The position numbers were made by a program, and so were the translations under genes. From assembly GCA_032718475.1 (NCBI GenBank), contig JAUCBJ010007956.1, positions 1 to 40,708 on the forward strand: a DNA stretch of 40,708 nt. Direction: 5' to 3'. Of the stretch, positions 10,340-22,635 are shown in pieces. Origin of the DNA: Nemertoderma westbladi (taxonomy: Eukaryota > Xenacoelomorpha > Nemertodermatida > Nemertodermatidae). The notes under the pieces were generated by a model, which ran no database searches, was not told the origin of the DNA, and saw nothing but the letters and a program-made list of their open reading frames with translations. Each line of letters begins with the position of its first letter. Within the stretch, counting starts at the first letter, position 1.

Positions 10340-12120
10340 GCATTGCAGATGCATTTTGAAGAATGCTGTGCCGGCTTGTCGACAAAATTGCGCCTCCACA
10401 ACTCCCTCTCACCCGTGACATTTGCTAGATCATCCTCATCTTCAAGGCCAGTGTCCTTTAAGATGCGTCTCAAGAATGTCATGGGCTGTCCACCATGCTT
10501 ATTCACTCCATGAGGCTGCCAAAGTACAAGATTATGCACTGGCTGGTCCTCACGGCGAAAGCCGTGTCCTGTAAAGCGGAGGCGATTTTGTTCTAGTGTC
10601 AAGCTTGGGGGAACCAATGAGACACCTCCAATGTTATATAGTGTCTGGTTGGAGATGTGTGCATTGTACTTGACACAATGAACCCGGCGTAGCATTCTTG
10701 TGAATGTTCCATCCAGAGATTTGGTGTCCTCAGCAGTTAGAGCACAGCATGGACTCCCATAGAGGAGTACTGGAACTACTGCTGCTCTAAGTAATCGGAC
10801 CTTAAGTTTCCGATTAATTCTCGGTGAATTCCAAATCCTGGAAAGCCTATTCAAGGCTGCCCATGCCTTTCCCTTACGAATTCGAGGTTATTCGACCTGA
10901 CTTCCGGATCCATGATCCCAGCTAACAGAAGTCGTCCTCAAGCATACCATCCTTTGAGCTTATGCTCATCCGGTCAGAGACTTGCTGAGGACTTTCAAAG
11001 TTAACTGTCAAAATTTTGCTCTTTTTGGAGTTAATAAAAAGACCACCACTAGAAGCAGCCTGTTCTAATGAGCTGAGGAGCTGTTGGGCTCCCTCTAGTG
11101 ATTCTGAGAGTACTCCTAAGTCAAAAGCAAAGTCTAGATCAGTTAGGTACTCGGCAGGATTTCCTCGATCTCTGGAGCCAGTAGGTGGAGTTACCATCAC
11201 CCCATCATCATTATGATGATCTAAGGACATTCGTAGAACATAGTCAACCACAATTATGAACAAGCATGGTACAAGTGTGTCTCCTGGAGGACGCCCCATA
11301 ACACTTCAAATGGTTCTGTGTCACCGTTAACAATAGACACAAATGTTGTCGAACCATCGCATACAGATCTGATTGCTGCAATAATTTCATCAGGAATCCC
11401 ATATAATGAAAGTATGCTGAACATACGTGAGCGAGAGACTGAATCAAAGGCCTTGAAGAAGTCAACAAAGATAACAGCCAGATGCCTGTCTTTCTTTTTT
11501 GATAACTCTTAAATTATCCTTCTAAGTGCCAAAATAGGCTCCATGGTCCCACGACCTTTACGGAACCCATTCTGATTTCCACAGAGCAGCCTCTCAATGG
11601 GATCCCTCATGCGATTTAACAGAATTTTATTGTATAGCTTTGCAGCAGTCGATATCAATGAGATTCCCCGAAAAGAATCAGAGAGTGTTAGGTTACCCGG
11701 CTTCTTGTGAACTGGCTAACTGGCATCAACTTATTTATTTTCATTTCTTGTGGGACTCTTGTTGTTCGGTACATGTCTACTATGATGGGATAGATGAGCT
11801 TTAAACACTCAGGTATTTTAAAGACCTCAGGGGGAACACCATCTACTCCACTGGCACGATTGGTCTTAATGCTCTTTGCAGCAGCCTTCACTTCTGAAAA
11901 GGAGATATCGCCAATGGGAATATCTGGGAGTACAGACTCAGACACTTTTACTTCTATAAAGTTATCAGGCAATACCCTGTCATTATTGAGGAGCTTTTCA
12001 AAGTGGGCCTTCCAACCATCGAGGCGATCGGCTGGTGATTCAGCCTTAACCTTGGTGGTTGGTTGGCTTTTCCGCCCAGTAAGCAGATTGATTGATTTCC
12101 ATGCCTGGGATGATTGCAGT
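10340..12120 (-). pseudogene. RTE-like non-LTR reverse transcriptase relic (copy A)
   Basis: Reading the - strand from 12120 down: AWKSINLLTGRK, a pre-RT segment (RLDGWKAHFEKLL), RT N-terminal motifs (NRASGVDGVPPEVFKI, 11972-11688), then frameshifts. Next come a damaged motif B (GRPPGDTLVPCLFIIVVDY, ~11299) and motif C as LTDLDFAFDLG, where the second catalytic Asp is Phe. The C-terminal region follows (RKLKVRLLRAAVVPVLLYGS, 10854-10324). The length fits the RT and C-terminal half of an RTE-type element; the endonuclease is missing. Frameshifts at ~11700 and ~11300, the stop between 10922 and 10854, and the catalytic change mean it is dead. Confidence 0.85.
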
Positions 12121-13109
12121 CAAATTAAATTAAAATTAATTAAGATGGTTAGGGTAAAAACAGCATATTCAACATGACTTTAAATGTAAATTAATTATTT
12201 TATAGTATAAGGTATAAATAATTAAACTTAAAAATTATACAACTGTAATGCCCATACCCCATTCCATTATAGTTTTTAATTAGTTCAAATGATTTGCTTT
12301 TAGAAAAGAAATGTGTTTTTAATTGATCTAAACGTAATTAAGTTATTAAAATATCCCGTCAGCCGTCATTCTACACTACCTCCCTTATTCCAAGGCATGC
12401 TTGCTATTGTCTACTGGGAACCAGTCCAACCACAAGCTCACAACTACTCATTTGGCAGCAATGTAATGAGCCAGACTAATAAGAGAACCTTGCTTATTGC
12501 GTTTAGCTTACAAAATGATTGGCTGAGTATTTAATCGTGATTCTTTAGAATAATTACATAAATAATTTCGTTGAGGCGTTGACATGATAAATTAATATTT
12601 CAGTATCAATACTATCGGCATAAGGTAAGTTTTATATTTCTTACAAATGCGTCGCCTCCACCCCTAAAATATTTAATACATTACTTTATGAGTTTAACAT
12701 GTAACCAATAATATGAGTTTATTGATTTCTTTGTAGGTTAAGTAAATTAAATAATATGCGATCTTTAATTATTTTTGCTAGAAATATGTGCTGTTTGTAT
12801 ATTTGTGAATCGCTTCCAGTTGTATTTTGTGTTATATTAAAAATAAATATAACATATTAATTTTAAAACACAAATTTTATGTGAATACCTGCATTCACCA
12901 ATCATGTGTGCGCCTTTGGGTTGGGGTGGTGCAGATTAAGAGAGAGGTTGAAGGAGGGGGGGGGGGGGGGGGGGGACTTTATTCCTCTCTCTTTGATTTA
13001 CTGGTGTTTGGTTAAATTTCTTAAATACCGGGTTTGTGATAAAGTTGAATCGCTCAATATTAATCAGTTTCTCATAACTGAACCTCGTGCTGCGCGAAGG
13101 CCCCACGAT
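12121..13109. other. Unassigned right end of duplicated unit (copy A; copy B 18338-19324)
   Basis: AT-rich with no supported gene. It includes a G-run (12957-12975 in copy A; interrupted by one T in copy B near 19182), the main length difference between copies. Short open frames here have no recognisable domain. Confidence 0.6.
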
Positions 13110-14241
13110 TTTAAAAAATTCTTTTTTTAACTAATTTTGCAGAAAATTAGTTAAAAAAGTATTTTTTAAACTAAAGCTTACTGTACAACTAGCTCAAACA
13201 ATCTTCCGTCTGTACAGTACCGGTACCGGTACTTGTACACTGTAACACAGTAGGCCTCGTTCTGTAGTACAGCAGTGCATTTGAATACTGAAATTCGGTG
13301 ATAGTGGATCTGTCTCATCCTCAGATCCTACAGAATGGATGATAGCAGTTAGTACCGCACCGGACCTTTAACTTAATCTTAACCTTTATTAATATAAAAA
13401 TGGGAGTTTTATTTGATGCGGCAGACGTTATCCAAGTTTTTTCTGTCTCTTCGTATATTGACTGAATCAGAATTTTTATTTTTGCTTTCAATCTTTTACT
13501 TCAAGAGTTTGTAAAAGGTCTCCCAGTCGATATGTACACGTCGCAGCAGTAAGGTGCGAAATACATGTTTGAGTTGAACTAGGCCCTACTGTAGAGATTG
13601 AACCACTAGTATAGTGATGTTGATTGGTGGACCTAATATCCTCTCGCTCGTCAACAAGTCTACCCAACCCCACAGACTGTCGAACAAGGCTTCTCTGATG
13701 CATTAAATTGTTCCTCTTTTACGGAGCAATATTATGAATGCCACTGCACTGCTTCTACTACAGGCCTATCCTGAAGTAGAACCCACACAAGTCATCAAGA
13801 AAAAACACAGATGGACCTGACTCTTTCCAAAGCCAAGCCACCCACCCACACCCCCTACCTACGACTTAGACCAATATTCGGCCACCCTCCAACTCTTGAC
13901 TGAATCAAAATTCATCACTCCCAAGGGCAAATCGAACCAAATATCAACTGTTTACTCGAATACAGAAAACTGCAACCTATGCTCTTGAGTTTCCTTTGTT
14001 GTTTTGGATAGAATAACATGGGGCATTTTAACCTGCTCCTTTACATTAATTGATAATTTAACATTTAAGCGAGAAATAAATTGGTGATTGTAATGTTATT
14101 TGTGATATTTTTCAACACCTGTCTCAAATAAGTTGGCCTATACTATCGGTATCAATATAATTATTTTGAAATTTAAATAGTACTGATGTAGCAGTTTGCT
14201 TTAAGTATTCGACTTTACAGTCCATAGCCTACAGTAGTACA

Positions 14242-14311
14242 GTAACAGTAGTTGTTATAGTAACAGTAGTTGTTATAGTAACAGTAGTTGTTATAGTAAC
14301 AGTAGTTGTTA
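14242..14311. repeat. 18-bp minisatellite x 4 (copy B)
   Basis: The same four units as at 8025-8094, with the same copy number. The array has not changed length since the duplication. Confidence 0.9.
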
Positions 14312-15282
14312 TCATTGGCAACTTTTACATCCACATATAGATGCTTCTTCCACGAGCATTTCGTATTCAACTCCAGCGACCTGGTTGTAATTCCCGTTGT
14401 AACACTTTCTAAATGTTAACGTCTTAGTTGACGTTACCAGTTCTTCGCAACAGGAACATTTCTAGAATAGTAATATTGGAAATGTATTATATTTGATTCA
14501 AGTGATAGATACTTAAAGGAAGTTCACGCGCACGCGCGCAGTTTACCGCAATCCACTCGCTAAAATAAAATTGGAACGCCATTTGGAAACTATAATTGGT
14601 ATGATGTTAAGAAAGGTTGTATTGCCATGGCTGTCTATGCGGTACACTCTCTGGTACACTCTACCGTTGACGGCAATGCATTTGGATAAAATTGGAACGC
14701 GATTTAGAAAGCACAATGACAGTTGTAATAGTGTAGGCCAGGTAGATTGGCAAGCCACTCAGATAACACTAACCAAGCAGGAATGATTAAACAGGGAAAT
14801 TTTAATTTAGCGTATTTTAATGTATAATGTTATTATCCTTTAATCTGTCAAGGAAATACATTAATTTGACGGATCGAATATTAATGTATGTTTCGGGATG
14901 TAACCTAAAGTAAGAGCGTTGTGAAAAGGGGCTGTGACGTCGGAGGGGGTTGGTGGTGTAGTGTGTATGTAGACTCATCTAATATAATGTAATCAATGCT
15001 ATGAAAATGTGAGTATATTGCAATAAAATATGAATATAATCATATAATCACAGCGTTTTGGTTTTCGATTACAGCGCTATGAAAACGCGGTGACAGCGCT
15101 GTCAAAGTGCGATCAAAATGAGATGTCATTTAAACACCATACTATCACCACGAGTTGTATCTGTGCGAACCGGGCTTAACTTTCATATTAAAAAATTAAT
15201 GAATTGTAGTTAAGCTGTTAATGCAACTTTAAAAAATGATGTTGTAATAAGTTGTTCCGAAATGGAAAAAATGAGAAAGCGC

Positions 15283-15372
15283 GTCACCAGGGGTTGAACC
15301 AGCGCTATACGTACGTGTCGGCCTATCAGGCATCTTCAGTAGCGCTAATAGGTTCAGCCACACTCCCCTGAC
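15283..15372 (-). ncRNA. Hammerhead-ribozyme-like hairpin, copy B
   Basis: Duplicate of 9066-9155 with the same core deviations, so the decay preceded the duplication. Confidence 0.45.
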
Positions 15373-16194
15373 CCTCGCCTTTCTATTTAATCCACTTCAA
15401 TTGAACAGGCAGTCAAAGCTGTGCTTTAACATTGCATCTTTGTTTTTCACTAACTAGCACACAAACAATACTTGCGTTACAAAATCAGCTGCTCACAGGC
15501 AGGGCCGCTTTAATTCCTAGGCTTATAAGGGGTTGGGTGCAATCTTGGACCGCGTCCAACGTTCTCCCGGGACCAACCTTCGCCCGATTGGGGGAAAGGA
15601 GCAGGTTACAGACACGTTAGGTTACTGAGACGAATTTTCTAACCAAAACAATAAACGAGGTTTTTAATAATCATTTTGAGGGTAAAGATTGTTCCGGGCG
15701 ACGATTGCTCGCGGGCGAAGTTTGCTGCGTTCCCGGCTGCATCCTATTGGCCCTCTGGCTCTAGGGGACACCAAAATTTTAAATAACCGATGAGAGGGTG
15801 AGAAATTCAAAAGTTTGCCTTAAAAGGCCCGCCCCACTCGGCACCTAACTTTCATTTTATATCCAAAAAGTTTAAATAGGTTCGTTGAAAGTTTTCGCTC
15901 GCTTTGCTGGCGTTTGCATTCTTCTGTTATATCCTTCTGGCCAAACCATTTTATAATACACTGCATATTGGTGAGAATTTTAAACAAAACCTAAAAAATG
16001 CAATACTTAATCACGAAGAAACATAGTAATTTTTGTCAAAATTTGAGTACCACCTAGGGGCGGGGGTGTCCACAGTGGAGAATAGTCTAGGGGCCTCGAT
16101 AAGGTTAACACGGTGTAAATGCATCCCCCAGACGCGCGCGGAATGCCCCCCCCCCCACAGTATTTTCACCCCAGATTTCGAGAGTGGCGGTCCG

Positions 16195-16368
16195 AAACCC
16201 TAATTAAAACTGTCATGTAACCCTAACCCTAAGTCATGAGGCTCTAATCTAAGACATTTTGTGGAATTTCGGATATTCCATGGTCCAAATTTAAAATTTC
16301 CACAAAATTTCGTATTTTAGAACCTCTTGACTTAGGGTTAGGGTTACTGGCAGTTTTAATCAGGGTTT
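16195..16368. mobile_element. Foldback MITE with telomere-like motifs (copy B)
   Basis: Duplicate of 9978-10151 carried within the tandem unit. Confidence 0.75.
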
Positions 16369-16556
16369 TATTTACTTTACGGTTTGGTTTGATTTGAATT
16401 ACCTGAATTAACCAGTTTGGTGTGCTGTTTAAAAATGCCTGGGGCTAAACGGCCAATCACATCTTATAATGTTCTGAGCTCCATTCACTACCCTACTGAT
16501 GAATATTTCCCGTTGCCCAATGCAATACGGGCAAACACTACTAGGATCGGCATACT

Positions 16557-18337
16557 GCATTGCAGATGCATTTTGAAGAATGCTGTGCCGGCTTGTCGAC
16601 AAAATTGCGCCTCCACAACTCCCTCTCACCCGTGACATTTGCTAGATCATCCTCATCTTCAAGGCCAGTGTCCTTTAAGATGCGTCTCAAGAATGTCATG
16701 GGCTGTCCACCATGCTTATTCACTCCATGAGGCTGCCAAAGTACAAGATTATGCACTGGCTGGTCCTCACGGCGAAAGCCGTGTCCTGTAAAGCGGAGGC
16801 GATTTTGTTCTAGTGTCAAGCTTGGGGGAACCAATGAGACACCTCCAATGTTATATAGTGTCTGGTTGGAGATGTGTGCATTGTACTTGACACAATGAAC
16901 CCGGCGTAGCATTCTTGTGAATGTTCCATCCAGAGATTTGGTGTCCTCAGCAGTTAGAGCACAGCATGGACTCCCATAGAGGAGTACTGGAACTACTGCT
17001 GCTCTAAGTAATCGGACCTTAAGTTTCCGATTAATTCTCGGTGAATTCCAAATCCTGGAAAGCCTATTCAAGCCTGCCCATGCCTTTCCCTTACGAATTC
17101 GAGGTTATTCGACCTGACTTCCGGATCCATGATCCCAGCTAACAGAAGTCGTCCTCAAGCATACCATCCTTTGAGCTTATGCTCATCCGGTCAGAGACTT
17201 GCTGAGGACTTTCAAAGTTAACTGTCAAAATTTTGCTCTTTTTGGAGTTAATAAAAAGACCACCACTAGAAGCAGCCTGTTCTAATGAGCTGAGGAGCCG
17301 TTGGGCTCCCTCTAGTGATTCTGAGAGTACTCCTAAGTCAAAAGCAAAGTCTAGATCAGTTAGGTACTCGGCAGGATTTCCTCGATCTCTGGAGCCAGTA
17401 GGTGGAGTTACCATCACCCCATCATCATTATGATGATCTAAGGACATTCGTAGAACATAGTCAACCACAATTATGAACAAGCATGGTACAAGTGTGTCTC
17501 CTGGAGGACGCCCCATAACACTTCAAATGGTTCTGTGTCACCGTTAACAATAGACACAAATGTTGTCGAACCATCGCATACAGATCTGATTGCTGCAATA
17601 ATTTCATCAGGAATCCCATATAATGAAAGTATGCTGAACATACGTGAGCGAGAGACTGAATCAAAGGCCTTGAAGAAGTCAACAAAGATAACAGCCAGAT
17701 GCCTGTCTTTCTTTTTTGATAACTCTTAAATTATCCTTCTAAGTGCCAAAATAGGCTCCATGGTCCCACGACCTTTACGGAACCCATTCTGATTTCCACA
17801 GAGCAGCCTCTCAATGGGATCCCTCATGCGATTTAACAGAATTTTATTGTATAGCTTTGCAGCAGTCGATATCAATGAGATTCCCCGAAAAGAATCAGAG
17901 AGTGTTAGGTTACCCGGCTTCTTGTGAACTGGCTAACTGGCATCAACTTATTTATTTTCATTTCTTGTGGGACTCTTGTTGTTCGGTACATGTCTACTAT
18001 GATGGGATAGATGAGCTTTAAACACTCAGGTATTTTAAAGACCTCAGGGGGAACACCATCTACTCCACTGGCACGATTGGTCTTAATGCTCTTTGCAGCA
18101 GCCTTCACTTCTGAAAAGGAGATATCGCCAATGGGAATATCTGGGAGTACAGACTCAGACACTTTTACTTCTATAAAGTTATCAGGCAATACCCTGTCAT
18201 TATTGAGGAGCTTTTCAAAGTGGGCCTTCCAACCATCGAGGCGATCGGCTGGTGATTCAGCCTTAACCTTGGTGGTTGGTTGGCTTTTCCGCCCAGTAAG
18301 CAGATTGATTGATTTCCATGCCTGGGATGATTGCAGT
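16557..18337 (-). pseudogene. RTE-like reverse transcriptase relic (copy B)
   Basis: Same relic as 10340-12120 with the same frameshifts and the FAFD motif C, differing by a few bases (for example codon QQ to QR in the segment near 17305). The damage predates the duplication. Confidence 0.85.
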
Positions 18338-19324
18338 CAAATTAAATTAAAATTAATTAAGATGGTTAGGGTAAAAACAGCATATTCAACATGACTTTAA
18401 ATGTAAATTAATTATTTTATAGTATAAGGTATAAATAATTAAACTTAAAAATTATACAACTGTAATGCCCATACCCCATTCCATTATAGTTTTTAATTAG
18501 TTCAAATGATTTGCTTTTAGAAAAGAAATGTGTTTTTAATTGATCTAAACGTAATTAAGTTATTAAAATATCCCGTCAGCCGTCATTCTACACTACCTCC
18601 CTTATTCCAAGGCATGCTTGCTATTGTCTACTGGGAACCAGTCCAACCACAAGCTCACAACTACTCATTTGGCAGCAATGTAATGAGCCAGACTAATAAG
18701 AGAACCTTGCTTATTGCGTTTAGCTTACAAAATGATTGGCTGAGTATTTAATCGTGATTCTTTAGAATAATTACATAAATAATTTCGTTGAGGCGTTGAC
18801 ATGATAAATTAATATTTCAGTATCAATACTATCGGCATAAGGTAAGTTTTATATTTCTTACAAATGCGTCGCCTCCACCCCTAAAATATTTAATACATTA
18901 CTTTATGAGTTTAACATGTAACCAATAATATGAGTTTATTGATTTCTTTGTAGGTTAAGTAAATTAAATAATATGCGATCTTTAATTATTTTTGCTAGAA
19001 ATATGTGCTGTTTGTATATTTGTGAATCGCTTCCAGTTGTATTTTGTGTTATATTAAAAATAAATATAACATATTAATTTTAAAACACAAATTTTATGTG
19101 AATACCTGCATTCACCAATCATGTGTGCGCCTTTGGGTTGGGGTGGTGCAGATTAAGAGAGAGGTTGAAGGAGGGGGGGTGGGGGGGGGGGACTTTATTC
19201 CTCTCTCTTTGATTTACTGGTGTTTGGTTAAATTTCTTAAATACCGGGTTTGTGATAAAGTTGAATCGCTCAATATTAATCAGTTTCTCATAACTGAACC
19301 TCGTGCTGCGCAAGGCCCCACGAT

Positions 19325-19899
19325 CGTGTATTTATATACTTTTAATTAAGGTAATACTGATATTCGTGCTTATACATTTAATAATGTTTTCCAACTAATT
19401 TGGAATAATTCATACCTATAATATATATCTTTATTTTTCATTTTGTTACCTTAGTAAACATTCGGAAATATATTACCAACTTATTAAAAATATAATTTAT
19501 GAATCAAAAGAGTATATATATATTTATTGTTATTCAACCGTTTTTTCCCCTTTTCACCTTATTTTTCAATTAATAATAGTAGTAGTTAGTTTATTGAAAT
19601 AAAGTAATAATATTAATATACCCAAATTAATTACACATAACATACGGTAAAAAAAATGCATAAATAAACAAATACACCAAAAATAATTAACATTGTAAAA
19701 CCCAAAATTATGTCCATAGATTCTTGATAGATAAACATTAACAAAACATTTTCCGTATTAATAAAATACCTCAAAAATCGCAGATATCACTTTACATAAT
19801 GATAGTAGACCCATATCGCCCTTACTGCATGAAATCATAAATACTATTGTAATTAAACGCGTTAAATTTTTCAGATTAAGATTTTTAGAAGATTTTTAA
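19325..19899. other. AT-rich unique sequence, nothing recognised
   Basis: No domain-bearing ORF, tandem array or inverted repeat seen between the end of copy B and the foldback element. Confidence 0.6.
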
Positions 19900-21452
19900 A
19901 CGGTGAGGGTTATATTGAAAAATATCGAGACATGAAAAATATCGAGAGTAAAAATAACGCGACTAAAAACATCGAGTGTTGAAAAATAACGATAATATCG
20001 AGAGTTCAAAAAATATCGAGAGTAAAAATATCGAGGGTAAAAATATAGAGAGTAAAAATACCGAGTGTTGAAAAATATCGAGAGTAAAAATATCGAGAGT
20101 AAAAATATCGAGTGTTGAAAAATATCGAGAGAAAAATATCGAGTGTTGAAAAATATCGAGAGTAAAAATATCGAGAGTAAAAATATCGAGTGTTGAAAAA
20201 TATCGAGAGTAAAAATATCAAGTGTTGAAAAATATCGAGAGTAAAAATATCGAGTGTTGAAAAATATCGAGAGTAAAGATATCGTTAGTAAAAATATCGA
20301 GTGTTGAAAAATATCGAGAGTAAAATATCGAGTGTTGAAAAATATCGACAGTAAAAATATCGAGTTTTGAAAAATATCGAGTGTTGAAAAATATCGAGTG
20401 TTAAAAAATATCGAGAGTAAAAATATCGAGTGTTGAAAAATATCGAGAGTAAAAATATCGAGTGTTGAAAAATATCGAGAGTAAAAATATCGATAGTAAA
20501 AATTTTTTTAACTAAGGATTGTATGATAATTTTTTTCCTAAAAATGTTCTTGAACAAAAAAAATGTGTTCTAGAACAAAAATATTTATCAAAATTTATAG
20601 CTAGCACTTCTTTTATGCTACAGTATTTATTTAAAAAATAGCAAAAACTACAGTAGCTAGTATAATAAATCTGGTAAATGGGTACCCAAGGTGTATTACA
20701 TAATGCCATTCACTTGCACTGTTGTAACCCATGCACTGCAATATTGTTCCATAATTCTAAATAAAATTCTCAAGCAAAATTCAATATTTTCTCTCTCGAT
20801 ATTTTTCAACACTCGATATTTTTACTCTTGATATTTTTACTCTCGATATTTTTCAACACTCGATATTTTTCAACACTCGATATTTTTCAACACTCGATAT
20901 TTTTAATCTCGATATTTTCAACACTCGATATTTTTCAACACTCGATATTTTTCAACACTCGATATTTTTCAACAGTCGATATTTTTCAACACTCGATATT
21001 TTTCAACACTCGATATTTTTCAACTCTCGATATTTTTCAACACTCGATATTTTTACTCTCGATATTTTTCAACACTCGATATTTTTCAACACTCGATATT
21101 TTTACTCTCGATATTTTTCAACACTCGATATTTTTCAACACTCGATATTTTTACTCTCGATATTTTTCAACACTCGATATTTTTATTCTCGATATTTTTC
21201 AACACTCGATATTTTTCACTCTCGATATTTTTCAACACTCGATATTTTTACTCTCGATATTTTTCAACACTCGATATTTTTCAACACTCGTTATTTTCGA
21301 TATTTTTCATCTCGTGTTATTTTTTTTCTCGATGTTTTTTAATCACGTTAATTTTCAACACTCGTTATTTTTACTCTCGATATTTTTACTCTCGTTATTT
21401 TTACTCTCGATATTTTTCAAGTCTCGATATTTTTCACCATTACCACGGTGAG
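19900..21452. mobile_element. Foldback DNA transposon with satellite-built inverted arms and 8-bp target duplication
   Basis: ACGGTGAG occurs at 19900-19907 and 21445-21452, directly flanking a 1537-bp element (19908-21444). The termini are inverted: GGTTATATTGAAAAAT at the left against GGTAATGGTGAAAAAT read from the right, then GAAAAATATCGAGAC on both. The left arm (to ~20505) is a chain of 15-bp (AGTAAAAATATCGAG) and 17-bp (TGTTGAAAAATATCGAG) monomers. The right arm (20784-21437) is the same array inverted. A ~280-bp non-repetitive spacer lies between. The structure resembles Foldback/Galileo-type elements, while the 8-bp duplication would also fit hAT or Mutator relatives. No transposase is present. 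The long open frames here are artefacts of the repeats. Confidence 0.85.
20506..20783. other. Central spacer of the foldback element
   Basis: Non-repetitive AT-rich sequence between the two inverted arms; no coding potential recognised. Confidence 0.6.
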
Positions 21453-21654
21453 TACTCAGTCTAAATCTCGTAATATTAATTCTCAATGAATAATCACAGC
21501 AGTACAATTAGTAAACATAGTAATGAATAAACATAAGGTAGGTATGGAACTACCTGTAGGTGAAAACAACAGATATCACAAACCCCCTCTTCGCTACTGG
21601 AAATGTCGCGAAAAAAATAACTAATTAGTTTATAGGTTTAAGAAAAGTAATCAG

Positions 21655-21890
21655 GGTGTTTCGCAGTGCGACCCCGTACTGTGGTATAATATTGGTGTTT
21701 CGCAGTGCGACCCCGTACTGTGGTATAATATTGGTGTTTCGCAGTGCGACCCCGTACTGTGGTATAATATTGGTGTTTCGCAGTGCGACCCCGTACTGTG
21801 GTATAATATTGGTGTTTCGCAGTGCGACCCCGTACTGTGGTATAATATTGGTGTTTCGCAGTGCGACCCCGTACTGTGGTATAATATTGA
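21655..21890. repeat. 39-bp minisatellite x 6
   Basis: Six copies of a unit containing TTTCGCAGTGCGACCCCG then TACTGTGGTATAATATTGG. They look identical, and 39 is a multiple of 3, so open frames run through on both strands without meaning. The inner TCGCAGTGCGA is a small palindrome. Confidence 0.95.
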
Positions 21891-22169
21891 CACTTTATTA
21901 TCTATCATTATCTTTCTATTGCTTTCTATTGCTACGAACAAATCACCATAAAATTCAAGAATAACAGCGGTGTAACTGGTGTAATATCGCTGGAGACACT
22001 TTTTTAAACGCTTGTAGCTAAAGATTGAAAGTAAAAATAATAATTCTGGCTCACCCACTAAGGAGGAGGGAGATGAAAGTAACTCTGTTTCAAATTTCAT
22101 GCAATCTCATTAAAATTTGTAAAACACTTATTCTGGGACATGGTGTATGCCGTATTAAGTGCCTACTAC

Positions 22170-22225
22170 GAGGATGGGGATGCTGCATTGCACCTGCATA
22201 TTTAAGAATGCTGTACCGGCTTGTC
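22170..22225 (-). pseudogene. Short fragment of the RTE-like relic's 3' end
   Basis: CTGCATTGCA...GAATGCTGT.CCGGCTTGTCGACAAAAT matches 10335-10390 of the duplicated unit, in the same orientation. It abuts an unrelated endonuclease fragment on the + strand. Confidence 0.7.
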
Positions 22226-22227
22226 GA

Positions 22228-22635
22228 CAAAATCTATCGCCCCGACTCTGTAGCTCACGCTGAATTTCTAACAGTACTGGACTCAACCCTTTCTAACCTT
22301 TCTAAAAATAACCTTGACATCATTATAACTGGCGATATGAACAATAACCTACTTCAACCGAACACTGGTTCATCTTCCTATATCGATCTAATGACTTCTT
22401 ATGGTTTCGTCCAATTAATTAATCGACCTACTCGAATTTTTCACTCTGAACTTAAAGGTCGTACCTCTGAAACTTCACTCTGAAACACTAATCGGCCATA
22501 TCTTTTACTAACATCACAACTTACTCAACTAATTCCGGTACAATTTCTTGTAAAATTGGCACCAGCGACCACCAACCCACCTTTGTTATTCTCGAAAAAT
22601 ACTCCTCTTCTTCCATTGCCCCTAAACAAACATTT
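22228..22635 (+). pseudogene. Non-LTR endonuclease fragment (AP-like)
   Basis: Reads YRPDSVAHAEFLTVLDSTLS, then ITGDMNNNLL (catalytic GD.N), SYIDLMTSYGFVQLINRPTR, a frame break after RIFHSELKG near 22470, and in another frame NITTYSTNSGTIS ... IGTSDHQPTFVILEKY (SDH catalytic motif). This is the C-terminal half of an AP-like endonuclease from a CR1/L2-type LINE, distinct from the 2263-7018 element. The N-terminus is replaced by RTE-relic sequence, and RT is absent. Confidence 0.8.

Larger units (their letters stand above)
7025..13109. repeat. Tandem-duplicated ~6.2 kb unit, copy A (main part)
   Basis: Matches 13242-19324 at a constant offset of 6217, falling to 6215 near the end because of single-base indels at the G-run (~12957) and at ~13096. 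I saw only a handful of differences over ~6.1 kb (for example 7199 G/T, ~10855 G/C, 11088 T/C), about 99.9% identity by eye. It ends at CCCCACGAT. Contents: 18-bp repeats, a hammerhead-like hairpin, a foldback MITE and an antisense RTE-like relic. Confidence 0.93.
13110..19324. repeat. Tandem-duplicated ~6.2 kb unit, copy B (empty LINE site)
   Basis: Directly follows copy A. It starts in the same AACTAATTTTGCAG palindrome region as 2150 and reads through the LINE target site without interruption (ACTTGTACACTGTAACACAG at 13231-13250). It ends in the same CCCCACGAT (to 19324), after which the sequence is unique. Copy B therefore represents the pre-insertion state of copy A. Confidence 0.93.

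Noticed and set aside
11794-12177. 127-codon + strand frame (also 18011-18394)
   Set aside because: Shadow of the antisense RT relic, which has clear RT motifs on the - strand.
20006-21451. Long open frames (71, 90 and 207 codons) in the foldback arms
   Set aside because: They translate the 15/17-bp monomers (STLDIFQHSIF-like) and exist only because of the tandem repeats.
21651-22100. Open frames of 102 and 149 codons over the 39-bp array
   Set aside because: The period is a multiple of three, so frames stay open on both strands; no protein features.
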